Origin: Mycobacterium aquaticum
GTDB taxonomy: Bacteria; Actinomycetota; Actinomycetes; Mycobacteriales; Mycobacteriaceae
Direction of reading: 5' to 3'
DNA: 64,000 nucleotides
Assembly: GCF_002086485.1 (NCBI RefSeq)
Contig: NZ_MVHF01000020.1
Span: 55,865 to 119,864 of the forward strand
Part shown: piece by piece, positions 28,594 through 35,798 of the stretch
Numbering within the stretch: the first letter of the stretch is position 1
How the letters are laid out: every line of letters starts with the position of its first letter
The notes under the pieces: generated by a model
Databases searched by the model: none
What the model was told of the DNA's origin: nothing
What the model saw: the letters and a program-made list of their open reading frames with translations, nothing else
Translations under genes and position numbers: made by a program

Positions 28594-30882
28594 CTAATCC
28601 TCCTTGCGGATCAGCCGACCCAGCGCCTCGCGGTCGGGAGCCAGCAGTTCCTCGATGCGGGGCTTGTTGACATCGGCGACGATGATCTCGCCGACCTCCT
28701 GGTACACATCGCTGAAAATGCCGTGCGCCTTCATCTTCTCGGTCTGATAGATGTTGTCCTCGGTGGGCGTCACGTAGTAGACGATCTCGGGCTTGAACCG
28801 GTGGATCAGCCACAGGTGGATGAGATCCATCAGCCGCTTCTTCCGCAACTTCTCGGCGTAGGTGTTCTGATCGCGCACCGTGAGGATGTTGCGGCCGTGC
28901 CGGTCCTTGATCGGGTCGACGACGACATCGGCGAGCTTGTGATCGCTTTCGCCGTAGATGCCGAGCTCCAGGACATCGGAGCCCGCGCGCCGTGGCCGCA
29001 ACTGAACGCTGAGCGTCTCGCCGAGCTGGTAGTGCTCGCTCCACAGCTTCAGCCACTCTTCGAGAAGCTTCTTCGGCACCTCGGTCTGCACCAGATGCTG
29101 ATGCTGGGTGGACCCCTTACCCATGGCCTTCGTGGTGGCCGTACGTCCGGACGAAGCCGCCAGCGCGGCATCGCTGCGCGGGCCACCGACGAGGGTTTGC
29201 GGTGTGCGGTAAGGAGATTCGACGAGGCGCATCTTGCGCTGCAACCGGGCCAGCGCCAGCATGCCGTCCTGCCGCAGCGCGGTGGCGAACTCCTCGGCGG
29301 CCACGCCGTCGATCTGATGTCCGCCGTAGGTCATGAAATTGAAGACGAACCCCATCTTGCCGAGTTCCTCAGGGAAGCGGCGCATCTCGTCGTCGGTCAT
29401 GCCCGTGGTGTCCCAGTTGAACGACGGGGACAGGTTGTAGGCCAGCATCTTGTCGGGGTACACCGCGTGGATGGCGGTGGCGAACTCCCGGGCGTCGTCG
29501 AGATCGGCCGTCTTGGTCTCCATCCACAGGATGTCGGCGAACGGCGCGGCCGCCAGTGACTTGGCGATCGCATACGGGATGCCGCCACGGATCTGGTAGT
29601 ACCCCTCGGAGGTCTTGACCCGCTCGGGATCCCACCCCACATCGGCGCCGAGCTCCTTGGCCTTCTCCCGCGCGGCGTACAGCGACGCAGTCTTGGCGAA
29701 TTTGCGCCATTCCGCAGTCGTCATCGCGGTCTGCTCGCCCTCACGCGCACGGAACTCGAGCAGTTCGGCGACCGCGTCCCCGTAAGTCTGCAACCCGGCG
29801 TCGTCCTGCCACGCCTCCACGAACCGAGATTCCACACCGTCGAACAGCGTGTCGAGGGACTGGTCGGGGTCCTGTTTCCACGATGCGGCCGCCTCGGCGA
29901 TCAGGCCCATGATGCCCTGATGTTCCAGCCAGGCCTCCGCGGTGGCGTACTCACCTTCGGGAAGGGCGTAGAGCAGATGGCCTTTGATATCGGTGACGCC
30001 GAGAGTGTAGAAGCGTCGCATCATCGCCAGGAAACAGGACTTGTACGACGGGATCTTCAGGTTGGTGGCGCCCAACAGGAACGGTTGGTCGCGTTCATCG
30101 GCCCGACCCTCGATCAGGTTGGCCGCCTCGGCGTCGGTCCGCGCCACGATGATGCCGGGGACCCGCATGATGTCCAGCTGGAAGCGGGCGGTGTTGAGCC
30201 GCTTGATCTGCTCGTCGGACGGGACCAGCACCTTGCCGCCCTGATGACCGCACTTCTTGGTGCCGGGCCGCTGGTCCTCGATGTGGTAGCCCGGCACGCC
30301 GGCCTCCACGAAACGCCGGATCAGGTTGCGTACGTGGGGATCACCGCCGTGGCCGGTGTCGGCGTCGGCGATGATGAACGGCCGGTAGTCGACCGCCGGG
30401 GTGGCCGCACGCTGCTCGGGCGTCATCTTCAACCGCAGATACTGCTGATTGCGGTCGGCCGTCAGCAGCGCGCGCACCAGCCCGGCTGCCTCGTCGGGCA
30501 CCTGGCTCAGGGGGTAGCTCGCCAGATCGGGCCCGGGATCCTCGCTGATGGACCCTTTGGCCGACGTGGCCCAGCCACCCAGATAGATGCCGCCGATACC
30601 CATCCGCTTCATCACCACCGCCTGGCCCGGAGAGTACGGGCCGAATGTGGTGATGCTCTTCTTCTGGGCGAACAACTCCCGCAGATGCGGATAGAACGCC
30701 GCCGCGGCCTCGCGCGCCACCGGATAGTCGGACGGGATCGTGCCGCGCTGTTCGGCCACCTGGCGGGCCGAGTACAGCCGGATGATGCCCTCGAAGCGCG
30801 GACTGTCGAAATACTCTTGCGTCGCGGCCACATCCTTGTCGAACGGCGTGCTGGCCGGCGCGTTGGTTTCGATCGTGGACAT
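28594..30882 (-). CDS. aceA: Isocitrate lyase 2, long two-domain form
   Basis: This is a glyoxylate-cycle isocitrate lyase of the long actinobacterial type (762 residues, close to 766 in M. tuberculosis AceA/ICL2). It splits isocitrate to glyoxylate and succinate, allowing growth on fatty acids. The lyase domain (about 1-590) contains the catalytic loop with KKCGH; the cysteine is the base. FIIADADTGHGG is the substrate region. The C-terminal domain (about 600-762) is the part that in ICL2 binds acetyl-CoA and activates the enzyme. The ATG at 30882 has GGAG-type bases at a good distance upstream. An earlier in-frame ATG at 30924 would add MMDTRPEFDEERRF, not seen in homologues I know. Confidence 0.93.
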   Translation of the reverse strand: MSTIETNAPASTPFDKDVAATQEYFDSPRFEGIIRLYSARQVAEQRGTIPSDYPVAREAAAAFYPHLRELFAQKKSITTFGPYSPGQAVVMKRMGIGGIYLGGWATSAKGSISEDPGPDLASYPLSQVPDEAAGLVRALLTADRNQQYLRLKMTPEQRAATPAVDYRPFIIADADTGHGGDPHVRNLIRRFVEAGVPGYHIEDQRPGTKKCGHQGGKVLVPSDEQIKRLNTARFQLDIMRVPGIIVARTDAEAANLIEGRADERDQPFLLGATNLKIPSYKSCFLAMMRRFYTLGVTDIKGHLLYALPEGEYATAEAWLEHQGIMGLIAEAAASWKQDPDQSLDTLFDGVESRFVEAWQDDAGLQTYGDAVAELLEFRAREGEQTAMTTAEWRKFAKTASLYAAREKAKELGADVGWDPERVKTSEGYYQIRGGIPYAIAKSLAAAPFADILWMETKTADLDDAREFATAIHAVYPDKMLAYNLSPSFNWDTTGMTDDEMRRFPEELGKMGFVFNFMTYGGHQIDGVAAEEFATALRQDGMLALARLQRKMRLVESPYRTPQTLVGGPRSDAALAASSGRTATTKAMGKGSTQHQHLVQTEVPKKLLEEWLKLWSEHYQLGETLSVQLRPRRAGSDVLELGIYGESDHKLADVVVDPIKDRHGRNILTVRDQNTYAEKLRKKRLMDLIHLWLIHRFKPEIVYYVTPTEDNIYQTEKMKAHGIFSDVYQEVGEIIVADVNKPRIEELLAPDREALGRLIRKED

Positions 30883-30982
30883 GAATCTCCGCTCCTCGTC
30901 GAACTCGGGTCTGGTATCCATCATCGCGGGCGAGGAGCGGCTGCGGAACGGGTTCGCCGAAGTGCTTACCGCAGAACGTATC

Positions 30983-30999
30983 TGTTGACGGCGTCAACA
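30983..30999. promoter_or_regulatory. Inverted repeat upstream of aceA
   Basis: TGTTGAC-GGC-GTCAACA, with perfect seven-base arms, lies 101 bases before the aceA start codon on the promoter side. It does not match the direct sites I know for RamB (AAAGTTTGCAAA-like), so the regulator is unknown. It could also be the stem of a small hairpin in the gene's leader. Confidence 0.4.
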
Positions 31000-31022
31000 C
31001 CCGGGGCCGATCTGAACGAGGC

Positions 31023-31700
31023 TCAGCCGGTGTTGCCCGCGAACCATGCGGTGGTCACCTTGCGTGGCCGCGGGGGAAAGAACCCGGCGGTGGGCGGGCC
31101 GACGTCGCCGGTCTGCACGGTCCACAGCGGTTGCGAGCGGTCAACCGCGGCCGCGGGGTCCTGGTCGGGCGATGCCAGAACCGCATACGACCAATTCGCC
31201 ATGCCGCAGCCATATGTCGGAACCAGGCCGTCAGCGCGGCCGCCCCAGTCGTCGCCTGCGCGTAGCACGCAGCGGGTGCCGTCATCCAGAACCAGCGCGA
31301 ACGGCATCGGTGTTTCCGGGGGGTTCACGGCTGGGAGTGTGCCAGGGGAGGCGAACCGACGAAGTGCTCTGCTCCACGGATCGCGCGCGCACAACAGTGA
31401 CGCGGGGGCCGGCCAGCATATGTTGGCGCCGGCTTCGCTCGGATCGCACGAGTAGATGTTGTTACCCACCGCGGCAGGCGATGGGCCGGAGCATCCGCTG
31501 ACGCTGACCGATGTGGTGGTCCGGTCGGCCACCCAATAGCCGTTGGCCGGTTCACCGTTGGCGGTGACGGCCGCGACGGTTATCACGTCCGTTACCTCCG
31601 GGCCTGCGCTGGCATACCCTGCCGTCTGCAGCTCAACAACTGCGACGAATGACAACACAGCACAGACTCGCAACCAGCCAGGAATGGATCCGTACATCAT
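31023..31700 (-). CDS. Secreted protein of unknown function
   Basis: This 225-residue protein has a signal peptide to about residue 32 (AGYASAGP). The mature part has six cysteines (SGCSG, YSCDP, ICWPA, LLCAR, TRCVL, YGCGM) that suggest three disulfides. A Trp-rich C-terminus (SQPLWTV, TAWFAG) follows. No known domain is recognised. It is divergent from the hemophore-like gene, and the AT-rich palindrome in the gap lies 120 bases upstream of its start. It may be a mycobacterial cell-surface protein. Confidence 0.6.
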   Translation of the reverse strand: MMYGSIPGWLRVCAVLSFVAVVELQTAGYASAGPEVTDVITVAAVTANGEPANGYWVADRTTTSVSVSGCSGPSPAAVGNNIYSCDPSEAGANICWPAPASLLCARDPWSRALRRFASPGTLPAVNPPETPMPFALVLDDGTRCVLRAGDDWGGRADGLVPTYGCGMANWSYAVLASPDQDPAAAVDRSQPLWTVQTGDVGPPTAGFFPPRPRKVTTAWFAGNTG

Positions 31701-31819
31701 CCAGAGCCCCTTTGGTGACCTGATACCAGCGTGGCCGATCGGCGTTGCCGACGGAGGTGAATCGCAGGATCGACTGCGTACGGCCGTCAGCCCGACCTCG
31801 GCAATGCGGCAACACGCCG

Positions 31820-31847
31820 AAATTTACCCAGGTCCCTGGGTAAATTT
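31820..31847. promoter_or_regulatory. Perfect 28-base AT-rich palindrome between divergent secreted genes
   Basis: The 13-base arms AAATTTACCCAGG (31820-31832) and CCTGGGTAAATTT (31835-31847) are perfectly complementary, with only TC between. It lies 41 bases before the hemophore-like ATG and 120 bases before the secreted-protein start. It is strikingly AT-rich for this genome. The size and symmetry fit a dimeric regulator site. The TACCC/GGGTA half-sites recall CsoR-family operators, but the 8-base spacing is not typical. Confidence 0.7.
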
Positions 31848-31888
31848 GTATCCCTGCGTCGGGGGTCGCGATCAAAAGGGGTGAGGAA

Positions 31889-32278
31889 ATGCATATTCCA
31901 ACCATGGGCATTCGTCGTGGACTCGTCGGCGCATGTATCGGGGGAGCCGTCGGAACACTCGTGGCCACCACGATTGCGTTGCCGACAGCTGCCGCCCAGC
32001 CGGGATGCACCGCGGCGGGGCTGTCCAGCGCCATCGGCTCAGTGGGCGCGCAGACGGGCGACTACCTGGCCAGCCATCCAGGCGCAAACGACGCGGTCAC
32101 CAACGCCGGTGGTTCACCAGACCCCGAGGGCGCGATTCGGACGTACTTCGTCGCCCATCCGCAGGAATGGGCCGACCTGCAACGCATCGCGCAGCCGTTG
32201 CGCGCATTGCGCCAACAGTGCAACGTGCAGGTTGCGCCCGCAGACATCGCGCGGCTCTTCGACGCGATGGCAAGCTGA
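31889..32278 (+). CDS. Hemophore-related secreted protein
   Basis: This 129-residue exported protein resembles the Rv0203 heme-carrier family. A signal peptide runs to about residue 36 (ALPTAAAQP). The mature protein has two cysteines (PGCTAAG and RQQCNVQ) that should pair, and the family segment YLASHPGANDAVTNAG followed by YFVAHPQEWADLQRI. Rv0203-type proteins bind heme outside the cell and pass it to importers; the tyrosine residues around the binding helix are present. GGGGTGAGG precedes the ATG. A 28-base palindrome lies just upstream, so heme or metal control is plausible. A hairpin terminator follows. Confidence 0.8.
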   Translation: MHIPTMGIRRGLVGACIGGAVGTLVATTIALPTAAAQPGCTAAGLSSAIGSVGAQTGDYLASHPGANDAVTNAGGSPDPEGAIRTYFVAHPQEWADLQRIAQPLRALRQQCNVQVAPADIARLFDAMAS

Positions 32279-32292
32279 GCAAGCGTGGCCGC

Positions 32293-32315
32293 CGGGTCGG
32301 TATCTCACCGACCCG
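32293..32315 (+). terminator. Hairpin terminator after the hemophore gene
   Basis: Perfect nine-base arms CGGGTCGGT and ACCGACCCG are separated by ATCTC and followed by TTTCT. It begins 15 bases after the hemophore stop codon. Confidence 0.7.
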
Positions 32316-32383
32316 TTTCTGAGCGCACAGCTTCTCCGGTGACCAGCTAGCAGTTCGCCGGCCCCGCTGCGCCCGCGCCGCGA

Positions 32384-33004
32384 TCAGACCAGCTCGGGCA
32401 CCCGTAGGTGGGCGAGCGTCAATTCGAAGTCGCGCTGGTCGAGAATCTCTGCGTTTGCTTGCTCACTGCCCATGGCTCTGATCCGGGACAGCGCCGGCTT
32501 GTTCTGCTCGAGCGCTTCGGCGTCGTCGAAAGTCGCGGCGGCCACGCCACGACCGGACGCTCGGTCGACGAGCAGGCTGGCACTGCAGAATCCCTCCAGT
32601 TCCTCGAGGGCGGGCAGAATGGTCATCTTGTAGAAATCGATGCCTCGGTCGAACTGGGCCGGGCTGGACTTGACCCAGGTGACCCGGGCACAGGCGGCCT
32701 GATTTGCGCGATGCTCGCGGTGCATGGCGGCGATCTCCCATTCCGCGACATGCGAGCTGCCACCGAAGAGTTCTGCAGCTCGGTCACGAATCGGCCGGAC
32801 GGTCTCCGCGCTCGCGTGCATCGCTTCCTCGGATTCCCAGGAGCTGGTGGCGATGCAGCGGCAGGATTTCCGGTCGACCAACAAGGACAAGCCGATGCAG
32901 CCGTCGATGCGGTTGAGTGCGGGCATCACGCTGTCGCGTACGTGGGCAATGCCGAGGTCAAGGTTTGAGGGTTGTGCCTGAATTGTGCTGCTTCGTGCGT
33001 ACAT
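32384..33004 (-). CDS. Tandem ABM-like two-domain protein
   Basis: This 206-residue protein is made of two similar halves of about 95 residues. The first has VRDSVMPALNRIDGCIGLSL and ATSSWESEEAMHAS. The second has YKMTILPALEELEGFCSASL and AATFDDAEALEQN. Each half has the helix-strand pattern of antibiotic-biosynthesis-monooxygenase (ABM/Dabb-like) domains, so the protein is probably a fused dimer. Such proteins may be cofactor-free oxygenases or simple binding proteins. No signal peptide is present. It stands alone, with about 700 bases of degenerate sequence upstream. Confidence 0.72.
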   Translation of the reverse strand: MYARSSTIQAQPSNLDLGIAHVRDSVMPALNRIDGCIGLSLLVDRKSCRCIATSSWESEEAMHASAETVRPIRDRAAELFGGSSHVAEWEIAAMHREHRANQAACARVTWVKSSPAQFDRGIDFYKMTILPALEELEGFCSASLLVDRASGRGVAAATFDDAEALEQNKPALSRIRAMGSEQANAEILDQRDFELTLAHLRVPELV

Positions 33005-33713
33005 TATCTGCCTCCGTCGATGTGGGGCAGCGTCTCGACGGCGCCGCCGGACCAGTCCATCGTCCTACCACCGGTAAGGCATGGCAATGGGCGGCGGGAG
33101 CCAGTCCGATTTTGCTTCGCTGTTGATGAAAACCGCTGTGCGCCTGAAGAATTACCTAGCCCGGGTAAGGAATGTGTCAGCACGTCCGTCGAGCCGATGA
33201 GGTCGATGGACGACGGTGCCGGGTAGTCTGGGGCGGAAGCAGGCGTCCGAGCTGCCGCCGACGAAAACCACACTGCCACAAAGGAAATCGGCAGAGCCCG
33301 ACAGCGTGAAGCAGATCCACTCGGCGAGCCGGCCGGCATCGCCGAATTCGCCGACCGGCGGCGGGAAGGCCCGCGCCTGGCCATCACGGCCCGACGCGCC
33401 AGGACCGAGCAGGCACGGACGGTGCGACCCGGCACCGCCGGGGCCGAACGGACGGCGGTCAGCAGTGCCGCGCTCGGAACAGCCGGATCGTGCCGCTGGA
33501 GTGAATTCTCTGTGATCGGCGGGTGAACATCTGCCCCGGGACGCCCTCGCGAAGAATCGTCAACAGCGCAGGTAACACCTGATTCGGTGGCACCGATAGA
33601 AGCCACGTATCGGCAATTTCGGCGTTTTCGACGAGATGCCGTCCGCAGCGAAGCAAAATATGCTCCTGCGCGGCGGCAGAGCGTCGGGGCAACGAAAGAA
33701 TTGGAGTCAGCGG
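33005..33713. other. 709-base stretch without an intact gene
   Basis: Open frames here are short, Arg/Pro/Ser-rich and not conserved-looking. The only recognisable protein homology is the SDR-like C-terminal remnant at 33230-33403 on the minus strand. Upstream of the DUF7159 start, GGAG at 33703-33706 gives a ribosome site. No clear promoter or strong palindrome was found by eye. Confidence 0.6.
33230..33403 (-). pseudogene. C-terminal remnant of an SDR dehydrogenase
   Basis: Read on the minus strand from 33403, the frame gives PGASGRDGQARAFPPPVGEF and then GRLAEWICF, SADFLCGSVVFV and SSDACFRP. This is the usual last 50 or so residues of steroid-type short-chain dehydrogenases (RAFPxPVGxFG ... 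AEWIxFxLS ... DFLCGSVVFVDGG). The expected VDGG reads VGGS. A one-base shift just after FRP changes to the frame that reads DYPAP, like the normal tail. No start codon, TGxxxGIG motif or active-site YxxxK is found upstream. It is a decayed gene end, not a working enzyme. Confidence 0.6.
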
Positions 33714-34787
33714 TTGAAGACGGTGCTCGGACTGGCACTGACGTCCACGGACGTCAGCTGGGCCCTGCTCGCCGGTGACCACGTGACCGACGACGCCGTC
33801 CTCGATGACGACGCGTTCGCCGTCGACGACGGCGACGAGCCGGCCGAACGAGCTATCGCTGCCGCGCGCGGCGCGCAGGCGATCGCGGCATCCAGCGGCC
33901 ACGACGTGCGCTCGGTCGGCCTGACCTGCGACGACGACACCGCCACCGAGACCGACAAGCTGATCGCGGCGCTGACATCCGCAGGGTTCGACGATGTCCG
34001 CATCGTCCCCGCGGGCCTCATCACCGACGACGACCTGTCCGGTGCTCACGGCGCCGCGCGCGCTGTCGTGACCGGCGCCGTGGCCGCACACGTGACGACG
34101 CCGGAGGAGGCGCCGGGACGGCGCCGCACCGCGAAGTGGGTGTGGGTCGGCGGAGCCAGCGCAGCCGCCGTGGTGATCGGCGTGGTGGCCGCGGGCGCAC
34201 TGTTCATGGTGGGCGATACCCAGCCCGCCGTCGACGCGGCCGCCCTGACCGCCGCCGGGTCCCCGGAAATCGTCACCGCCGCGGCTCCGCGGCTGACGCC
34301 GCCCACGATCGCCGTTCAAGCCCAGGACGTTCAGCCCGCCAGGAAGGTCGCTGCTCGAGCGGGCCGCCCGGAGGCTGAAGCGCCGGTCACCACCTGGACA
34401 CCGCCAGTCGAAGAGGCGGCCAAACCGGTGACTCCGGCGGCTCACCCGGCCGTGGCCGCCGTTGCCGCACCGTCGACCCCGGCCACTCCGACCTCAGCGG
34501 CGCCCGCCGCCCCGCTCGCCGTCGAAACCGCACCTGCCGCGCACCTGCCCCAGAACCTGCCGGGGCCGATCGCCCCTGGCCCGGCCGAGGCCGTGGCTCC
34601 TGTGGCTCCCGCGCAGGCCGCACCCACAAGCACGGCCGCCCCGGCTACACCGACCCCGACTGTCACCCAGGCTTCGCCTGCGGCGGCAAGTCAGGTACCC
34701 ACCGTGCAGGCACCGGCTCCGGCGCCTGCGCAGCAGCCACCGACCGCTCCGGTGAATCCGTTCGACATCTTCGCCAGCCTGCCGTAA
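33714..34787 (+). CDS. DUF7159-type protein with Ala/Pro-rich tail
   Basis: This is a 357-residue protein if it starts at TTG 33714 (KTVLGLALTSTDVSWALL), the form expected for DUF7159 proteins; GGAG lies seven bases before it. A longer reading from 33636 adds a poor segment. The N-terminal domain (about 1-115) looks like an actin/ASKHA-like or RNase H-like strand pattern. A single membrane helix lies near residues 143-165 (VGGASAAAVVIGVVAAG). The remaining roughly 190 residues are low-complexity Ala, Pro and Thr and should lie outside. The function of these mycobacterial proteins is unknown. Confidence 0.7.
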   Translation: MKTVLGLALTSTDVSWALLAGDHVTDDAVLDDDAFAVDDGDEPAERAIAAARGAQAIAASSGHDVRSVGLTCDDDTATETDKLIAALTSAGFDDVRIVPAGLITDDDLSGAHGAARAVVTGAVAAHVTTPEEAPGRRRTAKWVWVGGASAAAVVIGVVAAGALFMVGDTQPAVDAAALTAAGSPEIVTAAAPRLTPPTIAVQAQDVQPARKVAARAGRPEAEAPVTTWTPPVEEAAKPVTPAAHPAVAAVAAPSTPATPTSAAPAAPLAVETAPAAHLPQNLPGPIAPGPAEAVAPVAPAQAAPTSTAAPATPTPTVTQASPAAASQVPTVQAPAPAPAQQPPTAPVNPFDIFASLP

Positions 34788-34793
34788 CGGCCA

Positions 34794-35798
34794 CTAGCGC
34801 ATCGTCGCGAGGTTGTTCCAGAAGTTCTTGAGGCTGTCGGTGCCACCGAACAGCGTGGTGAAGTTGGTGGAATCGACCAGCACGATGTCGCCCGCGCGGT
34901 CGGCGGCCGGTGGCATCCAGATCAGCGCGTTGAACTCGGTGTTGCCTGCCGCGGTGAAGGGATGCGGACGGTTCGGGTCGACGCGCTGACGTCCCAGTAC
35001 CCGCAGGGCATCGCCTTCCGGCGCCGTGAGTTCGTAATGCGGCAGATGCGGGTGAAAGTTGAACGTGGTGACATTGGCCAGCAGGCCGGGTGAATCCAGG
35101 TCGTAGTTGCCGGACAGCGGGGCGATCTCGGTGGTACCCGGCACGACGGCCGGCCGCAGACCCCAGGTGTTGTGCACGGGTACACCCAAGGCCGTCATCA
35201 GCGACCGGGTGTACTGACCGAAGCGTTGTTGGCGGGGGACCAGGGGATCGCCATGGTGCAGGTATTCCATCTGGCGTTGATCGAAGTCGCCGGTGAACCC
35301 CACATCGTGGTGCGGTGCGAGCAGCAGGCAGGTGCCTTCGCGGCGTAGCCAATTCTGGATCGCCTCGATCTCCTCGGGAGCGGCTTCCTGCTCCGAGAGC
35401 AGGTGATCCAGGCCGAACACCATCAAGGTGTCGCAGTCGTCCAGGATGCCTTCGTCGATGGGCAGTTTGTACCCGGCTTGGTCGATGCGCTGGAACACCG
35501 CCACCGGGTGCCCGGTGACCGATCCGGCCAGCTCCTGGAACGCCAGCGTGGATCGGTGGAACAGTTCCAGCGTGCCCGCGATGCCCTGGAGGAACTGCGC
35601 GGCGTCATACTCCTGCGTCTCGTAGGCCGGCCACAGCACGTTGCGTACCTCGGTCATGGTGGAGAACCGGTTGTACATCTCGGCCGGATCCCGTTGGGCT
35701 TCCCACGGATAGCTCCACGTCCAGTAGATGCTGATCCGCCTGTGTCCGTTGTGGTTGCGGGGTAGATGCAGCTGGTTGTAGGTGCGCGCGGCGGTCAT
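34794..35798 (-). CDS. 334-aa protein, possible amidotransferase/ThuA-like fold, coupled to DyP
   Basis: This is the last gene of a four-gene cassette. I do not recognise a named family. The centre (about residues 110-165) has DTLMVFGLDHLLSEQE and LRREGTCLLLAPHHDVG. This resembles the strand-helix order of the GATase-1/ThuA/DUF4350 class, without a clear catalytic Cys-His-Glu triad. The rest is rich in aromatic residues (IYWTWSYPWEAQ at the start) and histidines. It has no export signal. The ATG lies inside the peroxidase stop (ATGA), so it is made together with it. A role in handling the peroxidase substrate is inference. Confidence 0.6.
   Translation of the reverse strand: MTAARTYNQLHLPRNHNGHRRISIYWTWSYPWEAQRDPAEMYNRFSTMTEVRNVLWPAYETQEYDAAQFLQGIAGTLELFHRSTLAFQELAGSVTGHPVAVFQRIDQAGYKLPIDEGILDDCDTLMVFGLDHLLSEQEAAPEEIEAIQNWLRREGTCLLLAPHHDVGFTGDFDQRQMEYLHHGDPLVPRQQRFGQYTRSLMTALGVPVHNTWGLRPAVVPGTTEIAPLSGNYDLDSPGLLANVTTFNFHPHLPHYELTAPEGDALRVLGRQRVDPNRPHPFTAAGNTEFNALIWMPPAADRAGDIVLVDSTNFTTLFGGTDSLKNFWNNLATMR

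Noticed and set aside
31820..31847. IdeR iron box at the hemophore promoter
   Set aside because: The palindrome does not match TTAGGTTAGGCTAACCTAA; the half-sites are different.
33004..33738. Long minus-strand open frame (244 codons) over the gap region
   Set aside because: Its residues are mostly Arg, Ser, Ala and Pro without domains, and the SDR-like homology lies in another frame. It is an open frame from high GC content.
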